Notes under the pieces: model-generated
Told to the model about the DNA's origin: nothing
Seen by the model: the letters and a program-made list of their open reading frames with translations, nothing else
The model's database searches: none
Position numbers and translations under genes: made by a program
Source of the DNA: WVYX01 sp039586815
GTDB taxonomy: Bacteria; Gemmatimonadota; Gemmatimonadetes; Gemmatimonadales; GWC2-71-9
Assembly: GCA_039586815.1 (NCBI GenBank)
Contig: JBDHJR010000004.1
Coordinates: 1 to 64,000 of the forward strand
Direction: 5' to 3'
DNA length: 64,000 bases
In this document: in pieces, positions 25,650 to 34,439 of the stretch
Layout: each line of letters begins with the position of its first letter
How positions within the stretch are numbered: position 1 is the stretch's first letter

Positions 25650-28483
25650 TCGGGACATCCCGCGATCCGCTCGGTTGCCTCCTGTTGGAGCGGACGGTAC
25701 GCCGCCTCGGGATCGCGCCACAGCGCCGCCACGCGACCGAAGCGGCGGCAGGCCGCCTCCCGGTCACCGCGCTCGAGTGCGGCCACCGCGCGCCGGTACT
25801 CGGCGTACGCGCCCAGCGCCCAATCGATCTCGGCGGGTTCGGCTTCGCTCACGAGTCGGATGCGCAGGATCATGTGCTCGTACCAGCTTCGCGCGCTGTC
25901 GGCCTTTGACGGCTCGCCGGCCCTGTCGAACCATTCGGCGCGCTTCAAATGCAGCGCCGCACGACCGAACGGATCACCGTGGCGCATACCCAGTGAGTCG
26001 AAGGCGAGCAGTGCGTCGGTCCGCTCCATGGCGAACAGCCAGCGTCCACGCGCCGCCAGTTCTGCCGCCTCGAGCTGCACAGAGAGCCGCTGGGCCAGGC
26101 TGTCGTGGCTTGCCGCACGAAGCTGGCGGAGCCAGCCGCTTCCGTTCTCCAGCTCGCCGAGGGTGTAGGCGTCGAGACCGAGTGCCCAGGCGGCACGCGC
26201 AGCGAAGGCGGGCTGCCGCGCGAAGCCCTCGAGTGCGGCTCGACCCCGCGCGACTTCGGCGTCGGGGATGCCCGGAATCCCAAGCGCCGCCGGTACCACG
26301 CGCCACTCGGCCGCCTGGAAGGCTGCCTCGGCGGAACCGAGCACCAGCGCCGCCTGGTCGAACAGTTGCAGGGCCTCTGCCGGGCGGCCCAGCGCGACGA
26401 GCCCCAGTGCGCGCGCCTCCGCGGCCGTGGCCTGGGTGGCGCGGTCGCCGATAGACTCCATCAGGATCAGGCCCGCCAGCTGCGCCATCAGTTCGTGAGC
26501 GCCGAATGCGGCCCCCGTTCGGAGATATGTGACGAGGTTCTCGTCGTGCAGTATGTCCTGCGTGAACGTCTGCTCTGCTGTCTCCGGCGCGAACACTCCT
26601 GCGTACAGCAACTCGTACAGCGGCGGCACGTAGAGCAGCACTTCGGACTCGGGTGCGTGAACTTCGGTGAACCTGTCGAGGGCGCGGCGCGCCGCTTCCT
26701 GGCGGTGCAGCCGTACGGATACCTGGAACAAGTGCTCCCACGCGGGGCCGAGATTGGGGGCCTTGTCGGTCGCGAGCTCGAGCAGCTTCGCGGCCGAGTC
26801 GAGCGGGAGCCCGATCAGCGCACCGCGGTGCATCATCTCCTCGCCCAGCAGGAAGGCCGCGTACCCGTCGCGCGGGAAGTCCGCCACGATCTGCGCATAT
26901 CGTGCAAGCCGCTCCCGCAAGCTGGGGGCGAGTTGTGCCTCGATCATCCGGTAGTCGAGCTCGCCCAGCTCGCCCATGTGGTTGTCGAGCAGGTCCCGCA
27001 AGTCAACGTCCGGGGGCGGCCGGCCCTCGAGCTGCCAGCGCCATACCTCGGCCAGGCGCCAGGATGCCAGGGGGAAGCCGGGGTCCAGTTCGATGGCCGC
27101 CTGGTAGTGGTCGGTCGCCGGGTTCCACGCGTTGCGGTGGAAGGCCCGCTCCCCCTCGACGAACTCGTGCAGGGCCGAGTCGCCCCGGCCGCTGAACACG
27201 CCCGGCATCTCGTACTGCGTGGCTCCGGCGATCTCGCGGGTGATGCTGTGGGCCACCGCAGCTGCGACGCTGGCGAAGCCGTCGTCGGCATGGCGGTGCA
27301 CCGGCGTGACGGTCTGGATGCGGCCCGGCTCGTTCACCAGGTCGAGGTCGACTTGCAGCGAGTCGCCGTTCACCGACACGCTGCCCGTTGCCACGTGCCT
27401 GGCGCGGAGGAGCCGTGGTACGTCGGACAACATCACGCCCGGTCCCGCCGAGTCCCACCACGCAGCGGTTCGCTGGGGGTTCATCCAGCGGACCGACGCT
27501 GGAAGGAAGCCGGGCGCGAGGCTTGCCAGGATGCCACCCATCCCTGGCGTTGTCGCTCCCGTCTCCTCCAGTGGCAGAATGGCCAGATCGTACCACTCCG
27601 CCTCCGGTGCGCCGGGGCGCGCGAACGTGAAGACCAGTGCGGCCCCCGCCGCCAGCCCCGAAACGGTGAGCAGCAGGGTGCGGCGGCGGTACTTGGTGGT
27701 TCGCGTGCGCCACAGCGCGTGCCGAAAGCTGCGGGCGTCGGACCAACGGTTTTCCGGCTCCGGCGCGAGCGCTTTGCGTAGGATGGGCTGTAGGCTGTGC
27801 GGCACGCCGGACCAGTCGGCCGGCTCACCCGGGAGCAGCGCCTCCCAACGACGGCCGGTGAGCGCCTCGTACAGCACCATGCCCAGAGCGTAGAGATCGG
27901 TTTGCGGTGTGACCTCGCCGCCGAGGGCCTGTTCCGGCGGCATGTACCCGGGTGTTCCGGTGACGGCGATGGCGCCGGACGGCGCCGCGGTCTGAGGTCC
28001 GGACTCCGTGGAGATGCCGAAATCGGCCAGCAAAGCTCGGTCGCCCGAGAGAAAGATGTTACTGGGCTTGATGTCGCGGTGAACCACGTTCATCGCGTGG
28101 ACCGATTCCAGCGCGTCCAGCATGTCGCGTCCCAGCTTCACCGCCGTGCTCCGAGGTAGCGGTCCGCGCTTCAACCGCTCGCCCAGCGTCTCCCCCTCCA
28201 CGAAGTCCATCACGTAGTAGAAGAGGCCGCTCGCCTCACCTGCCCGATGGATCGCCACGGTGTTGGGATGGCGCAGCTTAGCCAGGATCCGGGCTTCCTT
28301 GAGGAATCGCTGCGTGGCAGTGGCGGTGGCGAGCTCGGGGCGCACGATCTTGATGGCCACCATGCGGTCGAGTGCCACGTCCCGCGCCAGGAATACCATG
28401 CCCATGCCGCCGCTGGCCAGCTCCTGCTCGACCTCGTAGTCGGGGAGGAGTGCTTCGCACAGGCGATACAGGATGGAGGGCAT
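25646..28483 (-). CDS. Membrane Ser/Thr protein kinase with extracytoplasmic repeat region
   Basis: A 945-residue kinase. The Hanks-type domain occupies about 15-285: ELASGGMGMVFLARD, VAIKIV, HRDIKPSNIFLS, DFGIST and PPEQALGGEVTPQTDLYALG. A single membrane helix (LLLTVSGLAAGAALVFTFA, near 315-335) is followed by about 600 residues of extracytoplasmic, helix-rich sequence with TPR-like features (WNPATDHYQAAIELDPGFPL, LAEVWRWQLEG) and a TolB-like beginning. The start is the ATG at 28483, which lies just ahead of the kinase fold; no clear ribosome site was seen. It diverges from the enolase-superfamily gene across 123 bases and begins the minus-strand cluster kinase, BTAD regulator, zinc-ribbon kinase, TonB receptor, DUF4153. 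Confidence 0.88.
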   Translation of the reverse strand: MPSILYRLCEALLPDYEVEQELASGGMGMVFLARDVALDRMVAIKIVRPELATATATQRFLKEARILAKLRHPNTVAIHRAGEASGLFYYVMDFVEGETLGERLKRGPLPRSTAVKLGRDMLDALESVHAMNVVHRDIKPSNIFLSGDRALLADFGISTESGPQTAAPSGAIAVTGTPGYMPPEQALGGEVTPQTDLYALGMVLYEALTGRRWEALLPGEPADWSGVPHSLQPILRKALAPEPENRWSDARSFRHALWRTRTTKYRRRTLLLTVSGLAAGAALVFTFARPGAPEAEWYDLAILPLEETGATTPGMGGILASLAPGFLPASVRWMNPQRTAAWWDSAGPGVMLSDVPRLLRARHVATGSVSVNGDSLQVDLDLVNEPGRIQTVTPVHRHADDGFASVAAAVAHSITREIAGATQYEMPGVFSGRGDSALHEFVEGERAFHRNAWNPATDHYQAAIELDPGFPLASWRLAEVWRWQLEGRPPPDVDLRDLLDNHMGELGELDYRMIEAQLAPSLRERLARYAQIVADFPRDGYAAFLLGEEMMHRGALIGLPLDSAAKLLELATDKAPNLGPAWEHLFQVSVRLHRQEAARRALDRFTEVHAPESEVLLYVPPLYELLYAGVFAPETAEQTFTQDILHDENLVTYLRTGAAFGAHELMAQLAGLILMESIGDRATQATAAEARALGLVALGRPAEALQLFDQAALVLGSAEAAFQAAEWRVVPAALGIPGIPDAEVARGRAALEGFARQPAFAARAAWALGLDAYTLGELENGSGWLRQLRAASHDSLAQRLSVQLEAAELAARGRWLFAMERTDALLAFDSLGMRHGDPFGRAALHLKRAEWFDRAGEPSKADSARSWYEHMILRIRLVSEAEPAEIDWALGAYAEYRRAVAALERGDREAACRRFGRVAALWRDPEAAYRPLQQEATERIAGCPE

Positions 28484-28606
28484 GTTTGGACAAGCCGAAT
28501 CTGCCTCTTCCGGGTCCGGCGTCAAGTCGCTGAGTCGCTTGCAGTTGGTTGGCCGAGCCCGGTGCCGCGGGGGTAGCTTATCTGGGCTACCAACGAGGAT
28601 GTGCGG

Positions 28607-29710
28607 ATGAGGATCACCCGCGTCGCAGCATACCAGGTCGACCTGCCGCTGCACGAGGGGGCGTACGCATGGTCGGGCGGCAAGTCCGTTTCGGTGTTCG
28701 ACAGCACGATCGTGCGGGTCGAGACCGATGCCGGGGTCGTGGGGCACGGCGAAGTGTGTCCCCTCGGTCCGGCGTATCTGCCGGCCTACGGGGCCGGCGT
28801 GCGCGCGGGCCTGGCAGAGGTGGCGCCCGCGTTGCTGGGGCACGATCCGACCGAGGTGACGGTGGTGAATCGACTCATGGACGGAGCCCTCAAGGGCCAC
28901 CCCTATGTGAAGTCACCGGTCGACATGGCCTGCTGGGATATTCTGGGCCAGGCGACGGGACGGCCTGTGTGCACGTTGCTCGGCGGGCGCTTCGGCGACG
29001 ACGTGGTGCTATACCGCGCGATCTCACAGGACACGCCCGACGGCATGGCCGCGCGGGTGGCGCAGTACCGTAGCGAGGGCTACCGCCGCTTCCAGCTCAA
29101 GGTGGGAGGGGAGCCGGAGGAGGACGTGGAGCGCATCCGGGCGGTGGCGGCCGAGCTCGAGCGCGGTGACGTGCTCGTGGCCGACGCCAACACCGGGTGG
29201 CTGTCACACCAGGCGCTGCGAGTGGCGCGGGGCGTACGGGACGTGGACGTGTACATCGAGCAGCCCTGCCTCTCCTACGAGGAATGCCTCACGGTGCGGC
29301 AGCACATCGATCATCCGTTCGTGCTGGACGAGTCGATCACCGGCATCCCCGAGCTGGTGCGCGCGCACTGCGACGGAGCCATGGACGTGGTCAACCTCAA
29401 GATCAGCAAGCTGGGAGGGCTCACCAACACCCGTCTCGCGCGTGACCTTTGCGTTTCGTTGGGAATCGGGATGACGATCGAGGACAGCTGGGGAGGTGAC
29501 GTGACGACGGCCGCGATCGCGCACATGGCGCACAGCACGCCGCAGCAGCTGCGCTTCACGGCCACCGATTTCAACAGCTACGTCACCGTGAGCACCGCGG
29601 AGGGCGCGCCCCAGCGCGAGAACGGGCGCATGAGCGCCTCGCACGCGCCGGGGCTCGGCGTCGCCCCACGCATGGACGTGTTGGGCGATCCCGTGCTCGA
29701 CTTCGCTTGA
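28607..29710 (+). CDS. Enolase-superfamily dehydratase, cis-3-hydroxy-L-proline dehydratase-like
   Basis: A 367-residue mandelate racemase/muconate lactonizing group enzyme. The N-terminal capping domain (1-125) ends in DMACWDILGQ; the barrel follows. Metal ligands are Asp193 (DANTGW), Glu218 (EQPC) and Asp241 or Glu242 (LDESITG). Candidate acid/base lysines are Lys165 (FQLKVGG) and Lys265/268 (LKISKLGG). The segments YRAISQ and EDSWGGDVTTAAIAHMA are like those of cis-3-hydroxy-L-proline dehydratases, which make delta-1-pyrroline-2-carboxylate; this substrate is inference. The ATG at 28607 has GAGGA at 7 bases, while the GTG at 28601 is too near it. It is a lone plus-strand gene, convergent with the DUF2723 gene 7 bases away. 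Confidence 0.8.
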   Translation: MRITRVAAYQVDLPLHEGAYAWSGGKSVSVFDSTIVRVETDAGVVGHGEVCPLGPAYLPAYGAGVRAGLAEVAPALLGHDPTEVTVVNRLMDGALKGHPYVKSPVDMACWDILGQATGRPVCTLLGGRFGDDVVLYRAISQDTPDGMAARVAQYRSEGYRRFQLKVGGEPEEDVERIRAVAAELERGDVLVADANTGWLSHQALRVARGVRDVDVYIEQPCLSYEECLTVRQHIDHPFVLDESITGIPELVRAHCDGAMDVVNLKISKLGGLTNTRLARDLCVSLGIGMTIEDSWGGDVTTAAIAHMAHSTPQQLRFTATDFNSYVTVSTAEGAPQRENGRMSASHAPGLGVAPRMDVLGDPVLDFA

Positions 29711-29717
29711 CCGGGCG

Positions 29718-32162
29718 CTAGTTGCCGAAGTAGCTGGTCTGCCGGAAGATCCGATCGGCGATCGCCGTCGCCTGTTCCACCCGCAGCAGCCGCAGTGAAT
29801 CTGCCGCCGTCGTCGCCGAGTCCCCCAGTGTAGCTGTCGCGTGCTCCGCCCAGCCGGCATAGATCAGGGCGTAGAGCGACAGGATCCCCTCCGACGGTGT
29901 GTCCACCCAGCCCAGCGGCCGTGGTCGCGCGGCGCTCTCGTAGTGGTACAGCTCGAACAGCAGGGTTTCGTGGCGCCCCGGGTCGATCCAGCCGAGCGTC
30001 CGGACAGGCGCCGCCCCGTCAGCCACGCTGATCGAGTCTGTCATGATCCTGCGCGCCATGCCCTCTCCCAGCAGGAACGGCGTGAACCCGAGCCCGTCGG
30101 CGTAGGCGCCGGTCGTACGGGAGAAGTAGACCGGGCGCTTCCCCAGGTTGTTCTGGATGAGCTGCAGCGCGATGATGTCGGAGCGCTCCAGCACTCTGGG
30201 CTGCAGTACCACGCGCAGGTCGCCCGCCCGGAACACGCTCGGCTCCGTGATGCGGTGGAAGTAGGGCATGGCGTCGATCTGATCGTAGGTCAGGCTCAGC
30301 GGGGGCTCCTCCGGCGGCTGCCAGTCCCCCTCACGGTAGAGCGACACCGCGTTGGCCCGGTCGAACTCGTAGACCGGCCGGCGCTTGAGTTGCCGCACGT
30401 GCCAGTCGGTGTTCATCAACGACAGGTTCGCGATCAGCACGTCGCGTCGAATGCCCTCCACCTCCTGCAGGTACCACAGGGGGAAGGTGTCGTTGTCTCC
30501 GGCTGTGATGACGATGGCGTAGGGCTCGACCGACTGGAGCAGGTCCCACGCGAAGTCGCGAGCAAGCCACTCCCCGGAGCGCGAGGCGGAGAGGTTGTTC
30601 CCCAGCAGCGGGATCAGGCCCGCCAAGAGTATGGGCGATGCAAAGAGCCATACCCTCCCGCCCTGGAGCCGCTCGCCAAACGCCTTGGCGAACGAGGCCA
30701 TCCACGCACCGAGGCCCAGCGCGACCCACACGCCCCACAGCTGGAACGAGGCGATGAAGAAGTAATCTCTCTCGCGCACCTCCCGAACGAGGTTCTCGGA
30801 CGGGCGGATCGAGTAGCCGTACTTGAAGTCCAGATAGAACACCAGCAGCACGGTCACCGTGGCCATGAGCGCGGTCATCGCCAGGGCCCCGCGGCGGTCC
30901 TTCTGCCACTGGCGCAGCGCGCCGAGCAGCCCGATGCCCGCGAACAGGAGCGCCACGACATTGCGCACTCGCTGGCCCCAATCGTGCGCGAACTGCCAGG
31001 TGAAGTACTGCAAGTAGTTGACGTACTGCCACGGCAGGCTCGCCTGTCGCGGCAGCAGCGGCCCCTTCTGGTATTGCTCCCGAGCCAACACCCGCATGAG
31101 CGCATCGCTAGTCGTTGGCTCGCCCTCGTTGATGGCCGGATAGTGCTGCGCGCGCAGCGGGAGGAAGACGAACACGCTCAGCCCCACTGCGACGACCCCG
31201 AGGGAAACCAGCACCAGCCTCAAGTTGTCGCTGCGGAACGCGAGGACGAACAGCACTGCCAGCAATCCGAGGGCGAGCAGCAGCGGCAAGATCTGCGGCC
31301 CGCCCCAGGTGTCGAGCACTATGGCGGCCGCCACACCGGCCACGGCGGTCGCTATGCCGATGCGGGTGAGCGGGCTCGTGTGCAGGCGAAAGGTGGGCCA
31401 GGTCACGCCAGCCAGGATCACGGCGGCCACCACGAGTGAAGCGAGGTCCTGCTGGTTGTTGTGCCAGCGGAGGTACAGCATTCCGCCCAGAGCAGCACCG
31501 GCGAGGAGTCCCGCCGCCCCCAGCACTCGCTCCCACAGCTTGCTCTCCGCCTCGGCCGCTTCCACGTACACCAGCACCGCCGGCACCACCAGCAGTCCCA
31601 TGAGGTGGTTGGTGGCGCTCAACGCGACCAGGTACACGATGAGAATGAGCCAGTGGTCGCGTCGCTCACCGGCCGGCTCGTCCCCCCAGTGCACCGCGAG
31701 CCACAGCACCAGGGCGATCGAAAGCAGGCTCAGCGTGTACACCTTTTCGTTCACCACCGACTGGTTCCACACGGTGAACGATGTGGCCCCCACCAGCGCG
31801 CCCGCGAAGGCCGCTCCGATCCGGGCCCACCGCACCTCGGGAACGATGTCGCGCAGGAAACGCTCGGCCACGAGGAACAGCAAGGCCGACGCCAGGGCGC
31901 TCGTCGCCGCCGCGAACAGGTTGATCCGCAGCGCGTAGTGTCCCACCAGGGGAATCATGCCCCACACGCCGGCCAGCATGACGAACAACGGATTACCCGG
32001 CGGGTGGGGAATGCCCTGGACCTTGGCGGCGGCGATGTACTCGGCTGTGTCCCAGAACTGGGTGGTGGGGGCGATCGTCAGCAGGTATATGCCCAGCACG
32101 ACGAGGAACACCGCCCCGGCGAGCAGGTACGGGGGCCGATCCTTCGGCGTTATGTCGTGCAA
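29718..32162 (-). CDS. DUF2723 polytopic membrane protein
   Basis: An 814-residue membrane protein of the DUF2723 family, distantly related to PMT-type glycosyltransferases. The N-terminus has the family's IAPTTQFWDTAEYIAAA and IPHPPGNPLFVMLAGVW, where the acidic residues after the first helix are typical of GT-C enzymes. About twelve or more membrane helices occupy residues 15-530, then a soluble domain (about 545-814) with ITAGDNDTFPLWYLQEVEG. A lipid-linked sugar transfer role is plausible but not shown. The start codon is TTG at 32162, next to the purH stop; it is probably the last gene of the valS-selA-pur operon. Confidence 0.85.
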   Translation of the reverse strand: MHDITPKDRPPYLLAGAVFLVVLGIYLLTIAPTTQFWDTAEYIAAAKVQGIPHPPGNPLFVMLAGVWGMIPLVGHYALRINLFAAATSALASALLFLVAERFLRDIVPEVRWARIGAAFAGALVGATSFTVWNQSVVNEKVYTLSLLSIALVLWLAVHWGDEPAGERRDHWLILIVYLVALSATNHLMGLLVVPAVLVYVEAAEAESKLWERVLGAAGLLAGAALGGMLYLRWHNNQQDLASLVVAAVILAGVTWPTFRLHTSPLTRIGIATAVAGVAAAIVLDTWGGPQILPLLLALGLLAVLFVLAFRSDNLRLVLVSLGVVAVGLSVFVFLPLRAQHYPAINEGEPTTSDALMRVLAREQYQKGPLLPRQASLPWQYVNYLQYFTWQFAHDWGQRVRNVVALLFAGIGLLGALRQWQKDRRGALAMTALMATVTVLLVFYLDFKYGYSIRPSENLVREVRERDYFFIASFQLWGVWVALGLGAWMASFAKAFGERLQGGRVWLFASPILLAGLIPLLGNNLSASRSGEWLARDFAWDLLQSVEPYAIVITAGDNDTFPLWYLQEVEGIRRDVLIANLSLMNTDWHVRQLKRRPVYEFDRANAVSLYREGDWQPPEEPPLSLTYDQIDAMPYFHRITEPSVFRAGDLRVVLQPRVLERSDIIALQLIQNNLGKRPVYFSRTTGAYADGLGFTPFLLGEGMARRIMTDSISVADGAAPVRTLGWIDPGRHETLLFELYHYESAARPRPLGWVDTPSEGILSLYALIYAGWAEHATATLGDSATTAADSLRLLRVEQATAIADRIFRQTSYFGN

Positions 32163-32163
32163 C

Positions 32164-33693
32164 CTAGTGCCGGAACTGCCGGCGCCCCGTGAGCACCATG
32201 GTCATGCCGTGCGCGTTCGCTGCCGCTATCACCTCATCGTCCCGTACGGATCCTCCGGGCTGGATGACGGCGGTGATCCCTGCCTCGGCCGCCTGCTCCA
32301 CGCCGTCGGCGAACGGGAAGAACGCGTCCGATGCGAGCACGGCTCCCTCGGGATCGTGCCCTGCGTCGCGCGCCTTGTGACCGGCCAGGAAGGCCGCATC
32401 GACCCGGCTCATCTGGCCGGCACCTATCCCGATGGCCGCCTCCTCCTTGGCGAGCAGGATGGCGTTCGACTTCACCGATGCCACGGCGGCCCACGCGAAC
32501 CGCAGGTCGCGCCACTCAGTGTCGCTCGGCTTCCGTTTGGTCGCCACGTTCCAGTCGGACTCGTCGGCCGTCACCATGTAGCGGTCCTGGATCAGGAGCC
32601 CGCCACGCACACGTTTGAAATCCAGCGCCGGGCGGCTGTCGGTGAGCGGCAGCTCAACCACGCGGAGGTTCTTCTTGCGCTGGAACACGGCGACGGCGTC
32701 GTCGTGGAAGCGGGGAGCAACCACGACCTCGACGAACAGATCGTGCATGGCCTCGGCGGTCGCCGCGTCCACGATGGTGTTGAAGGCCACGACCGAGCCG
32801 AACGCCGACTTGGAGTCGGTGGCGAGGGCGCGGCGGTAGGCGTCCTCGACCGATGTTCCCAGCGCGATCCCGCATGGCGTTGTGTGCTTGATGACGGCGC
32901 ACGCCGGCCGGTCGGGCCACGGCGCGATCGCCATGGCGGCGCCTTCGATGTCGAGCAGGTTGTTGAATGACAGCTCCTTGCCGTGCAGCTGCCGCAGCTC
33001 GTCGAAGCCGCGGCCCTCGCCGGTAGTGTAGAGTGCCGCACGCTGCATCGGGTTTTCGCCGTAGCGCAGTGTCTGCACCCGTTGCAGGGCGAGGCCCATC
33101 ATGGCCGGCAGGGAGTCGGCGTCCTTGATGAGGAACTGCGCGATGGCCGCGTCGTAGGCCGCCGTGTGGCTGAACACCTTGGCCGCCATTTCCAGCCGGA
33201 TCTCCTGCGTCAGCTGGTTCGTCCTGAGCAGCTCCAGCACGCGGTCGTAGTCGCGGGGGTCCACCACGGGGAGCACGAAGTGGTGGTTCTTGGCGGCCGA
33301 GCGGAGCATCGAGGGACCGCCGATGTCGATTTGCTCGATCGCCTCGTCCAGCTTCACGTTGGGCTTGCCCACCGTCTCGCGGAACGGGTAGAGGTTCACG
33401 GCCACCAGGTCGATCGGCTCCACGCCGTGAGCCTCGAGTTGGTCCATGTGCTCCGGCGCGTCGCGCCGTGCGAGCAGGGCCGCATGGACCGCCGGGTGCA
33501 GGGTCTTGACGCGCCCGTCCATGATCTCCGGGAAACCGGTGATCTGCTCGATGGCCGTGACGCCGACGCCTCCCTGCGTGATCACCTGCGCGGTCCCACC
33601 GGTCGACACGATCTCCCACCCGAGATCCGCCAATCCCCGTGCGAACTGCGCCACCCCCCGTTTATCGGATACCGAGATCAGTGCCCGTGGCAC
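32164..33693 (-). CDS. purH: Bifunctional AICAR transformylase / IMP cyclohydrolase
   Basis: PurH catalyses the last two steps of IMP synthesis. At 509 residues it is full length. The N-terminal MGS-like IMP cyclohydrolase domain (1-200) has SVSDKRGVAQFARGL, GWEIVSTGGT and GRVKTLHPAVHAALLARRD. The C-terminal AICAR transformylase domain carries the Lys-His pair in AVIKHTTPCGIALG, and EVVVAPRFHDDAV, ending GGSVRDDEVIAAANAHGMTMV. The start is GTG at 33693 with an AAGGAGG ribosome site 4 bases before. It follows purN by 30 bases and precedes the DUF2723 gene with almost no gap. Confidence 0.96.
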   Translation of the reverse strand: MPRALISVSDKRGVAQFARGLADLGWEIVSTGGTAQVITQGGVGVTAIEQITGFPEIMDGRVKTLHPAVHAALLARRDAPEHMDQLEAHGVEPIDLVAVNLYPFRETVGKPNVKLDEAIEQIDIGGPSMLRSAAKNHHFVLPVVDPRDYDRVLELLRTNQLTQEIRLEMAAKVFSHTAAYDAAIAQFLIKDADSLPAMMGLALQRVQTLRYGENPMQRAALYTTGEGRGFDELRQLHGKELSFNNLLDIEGAAMAIAPWPDRPACAVIKHTTPCGIALGTSVEDAYRRALATDSKSAFGSVVAFNTIVDAATAEAMHDLFVEVVVAPRFHDDAVAVFQRKKNLRVVELPLTDSRPALDFKRVRGGLLIQDRYMVTADESDWNVATKRKPSDTEWRDLRFAWAAVASVKSNAILLAKEEAAIGIGAGQMSRVDAAFLAGHKARDAGHDPEGAVLASDAFFPFADGVEQAAEAGITAVIQPGGSVRDDEVIAAANAHGMTMVLTGRRQFRH

Positions 33694-33723
33694 CGTTCCT
33701 CCTTGGCTACTGGTAACAGCCCG

Positions 33724-34368
33724 TCACACCGACTCCGTCGCGTCGGCTACGGGTCCCGGTTTCGCACCCGCTTGGAATGCGGCATCCCTTCCCACCAACC
33801 GCACCACGCGCCCCGCCCGCGCGGCAGCCAGCACCACCGCCGGTAGCAGCTGGTGCTCCACCGCGAGTACCCGCGCGGCCAGCGTCTCCGGCGTGTCTTC
33901 GGCGGCCACGGGCACCGGCCACTGGGCCACGATGGGACCGCGGTCGTACTCCGCGGTGACCACGTGCACGGTCGGGCCGGAGACCGTCGCGCCTGAGGCC
34001 AGCACCGCCTCGTGCACGTGATGTCCGTACATCCCCGGCCCGCCGAACGACGGCAGTAGCGCGGGATGGATGTTCAGCATGCGGTTCTCGAACGCCCGCA
34101 CGACCACTTCCGGCACCAGCTTGAGGTACCCGGCGAGCACTACCAGCTCCACTTCGTACGACCGCAGCAGGGAGACGATGCCGTCTCCGTCGCTCGGATC
34201 CTGGAGTACCTCCGCCGCCACGCCCGCCTTGCGTGCACGCTCCAGCGCGCCGGCCGCGGCCTTGTTGCTGATGACCACGACGACGCGAGCGGGTGCCGAT
34301 CCCTGGCATGCGTCCAGCAGTGCCTGGAGGTTGGTGCCGCCACCGGAGGCGAGGACTGCGACGCGCAT
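33724..34368 (-). CDS. purN: Phosphoribosylglycinamide formyltransferase
   Basis: PurN transfers a formyl group from 10-formyl-THF to GAR in purine synthesis. It has 214 residues, normal for the family. Visible: the phosphate-binding N-terminus MRVAVLASGGGTNLQALLDA, the catalytic Asn and His in NIHPALLPSFGG, the loop GMYGHHVHEAVL, and the catalytic Asp in EYDRGPIVAQ. It lies directly upstream of purH, whose product also uses 10-formyl-THF. The 71-base gap to selA carries an AT-rich palindrome and a possible promoter, so the pur pair may have its own control. Confidence 0.95.
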   Translation of the reverse strand: MRVAVLASGGGTNLQALLDACQGSAPARVVVVISNKAAAGALERARKAGVAAEVLQDPSDGDGIVSLLRSYEVELVVLAGYLKLVPEVVVRAFENRMLNIHPALLPSFGGPGMYGHHVHEAVLASGATVSGPTVHVVTAEYDRGPIVAQWPVPVAAEDTPETLAARVLAVEHQLLPAVVLAAARAGRVVRLVGRDAAFQAGAKPGPVADATESV

Positions 34369-34407
34369 CTTGCCGGCGTCTCAGAGGGCGGAAGTGAGCG
34401 CACGCAT

Positions 34408-34424
34408 ATCCTTATATAAAGGAT
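34408..34424 (-). promoter_or_regulatory. AT-rich palindrome / candidate purN promoter region
   Basis: ATCCTT-ATATA-AAGGAT is a perfect inverted repeat with 6-base arms. On the minus strand its centre gives TATATA, a possible -10 box. TAGACG about 18 bases further upstream matches the -35 consensus at four of six positions. It stands out in a GC-rich genome and ends 40 bases before the purN ATG. It is too AT-rich for a terminator; an operator overlapping a promoter is the simplest reading. Confidence 0.35.
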
Positions 34425-34439
34425 TGGTGCAGGGGACGT

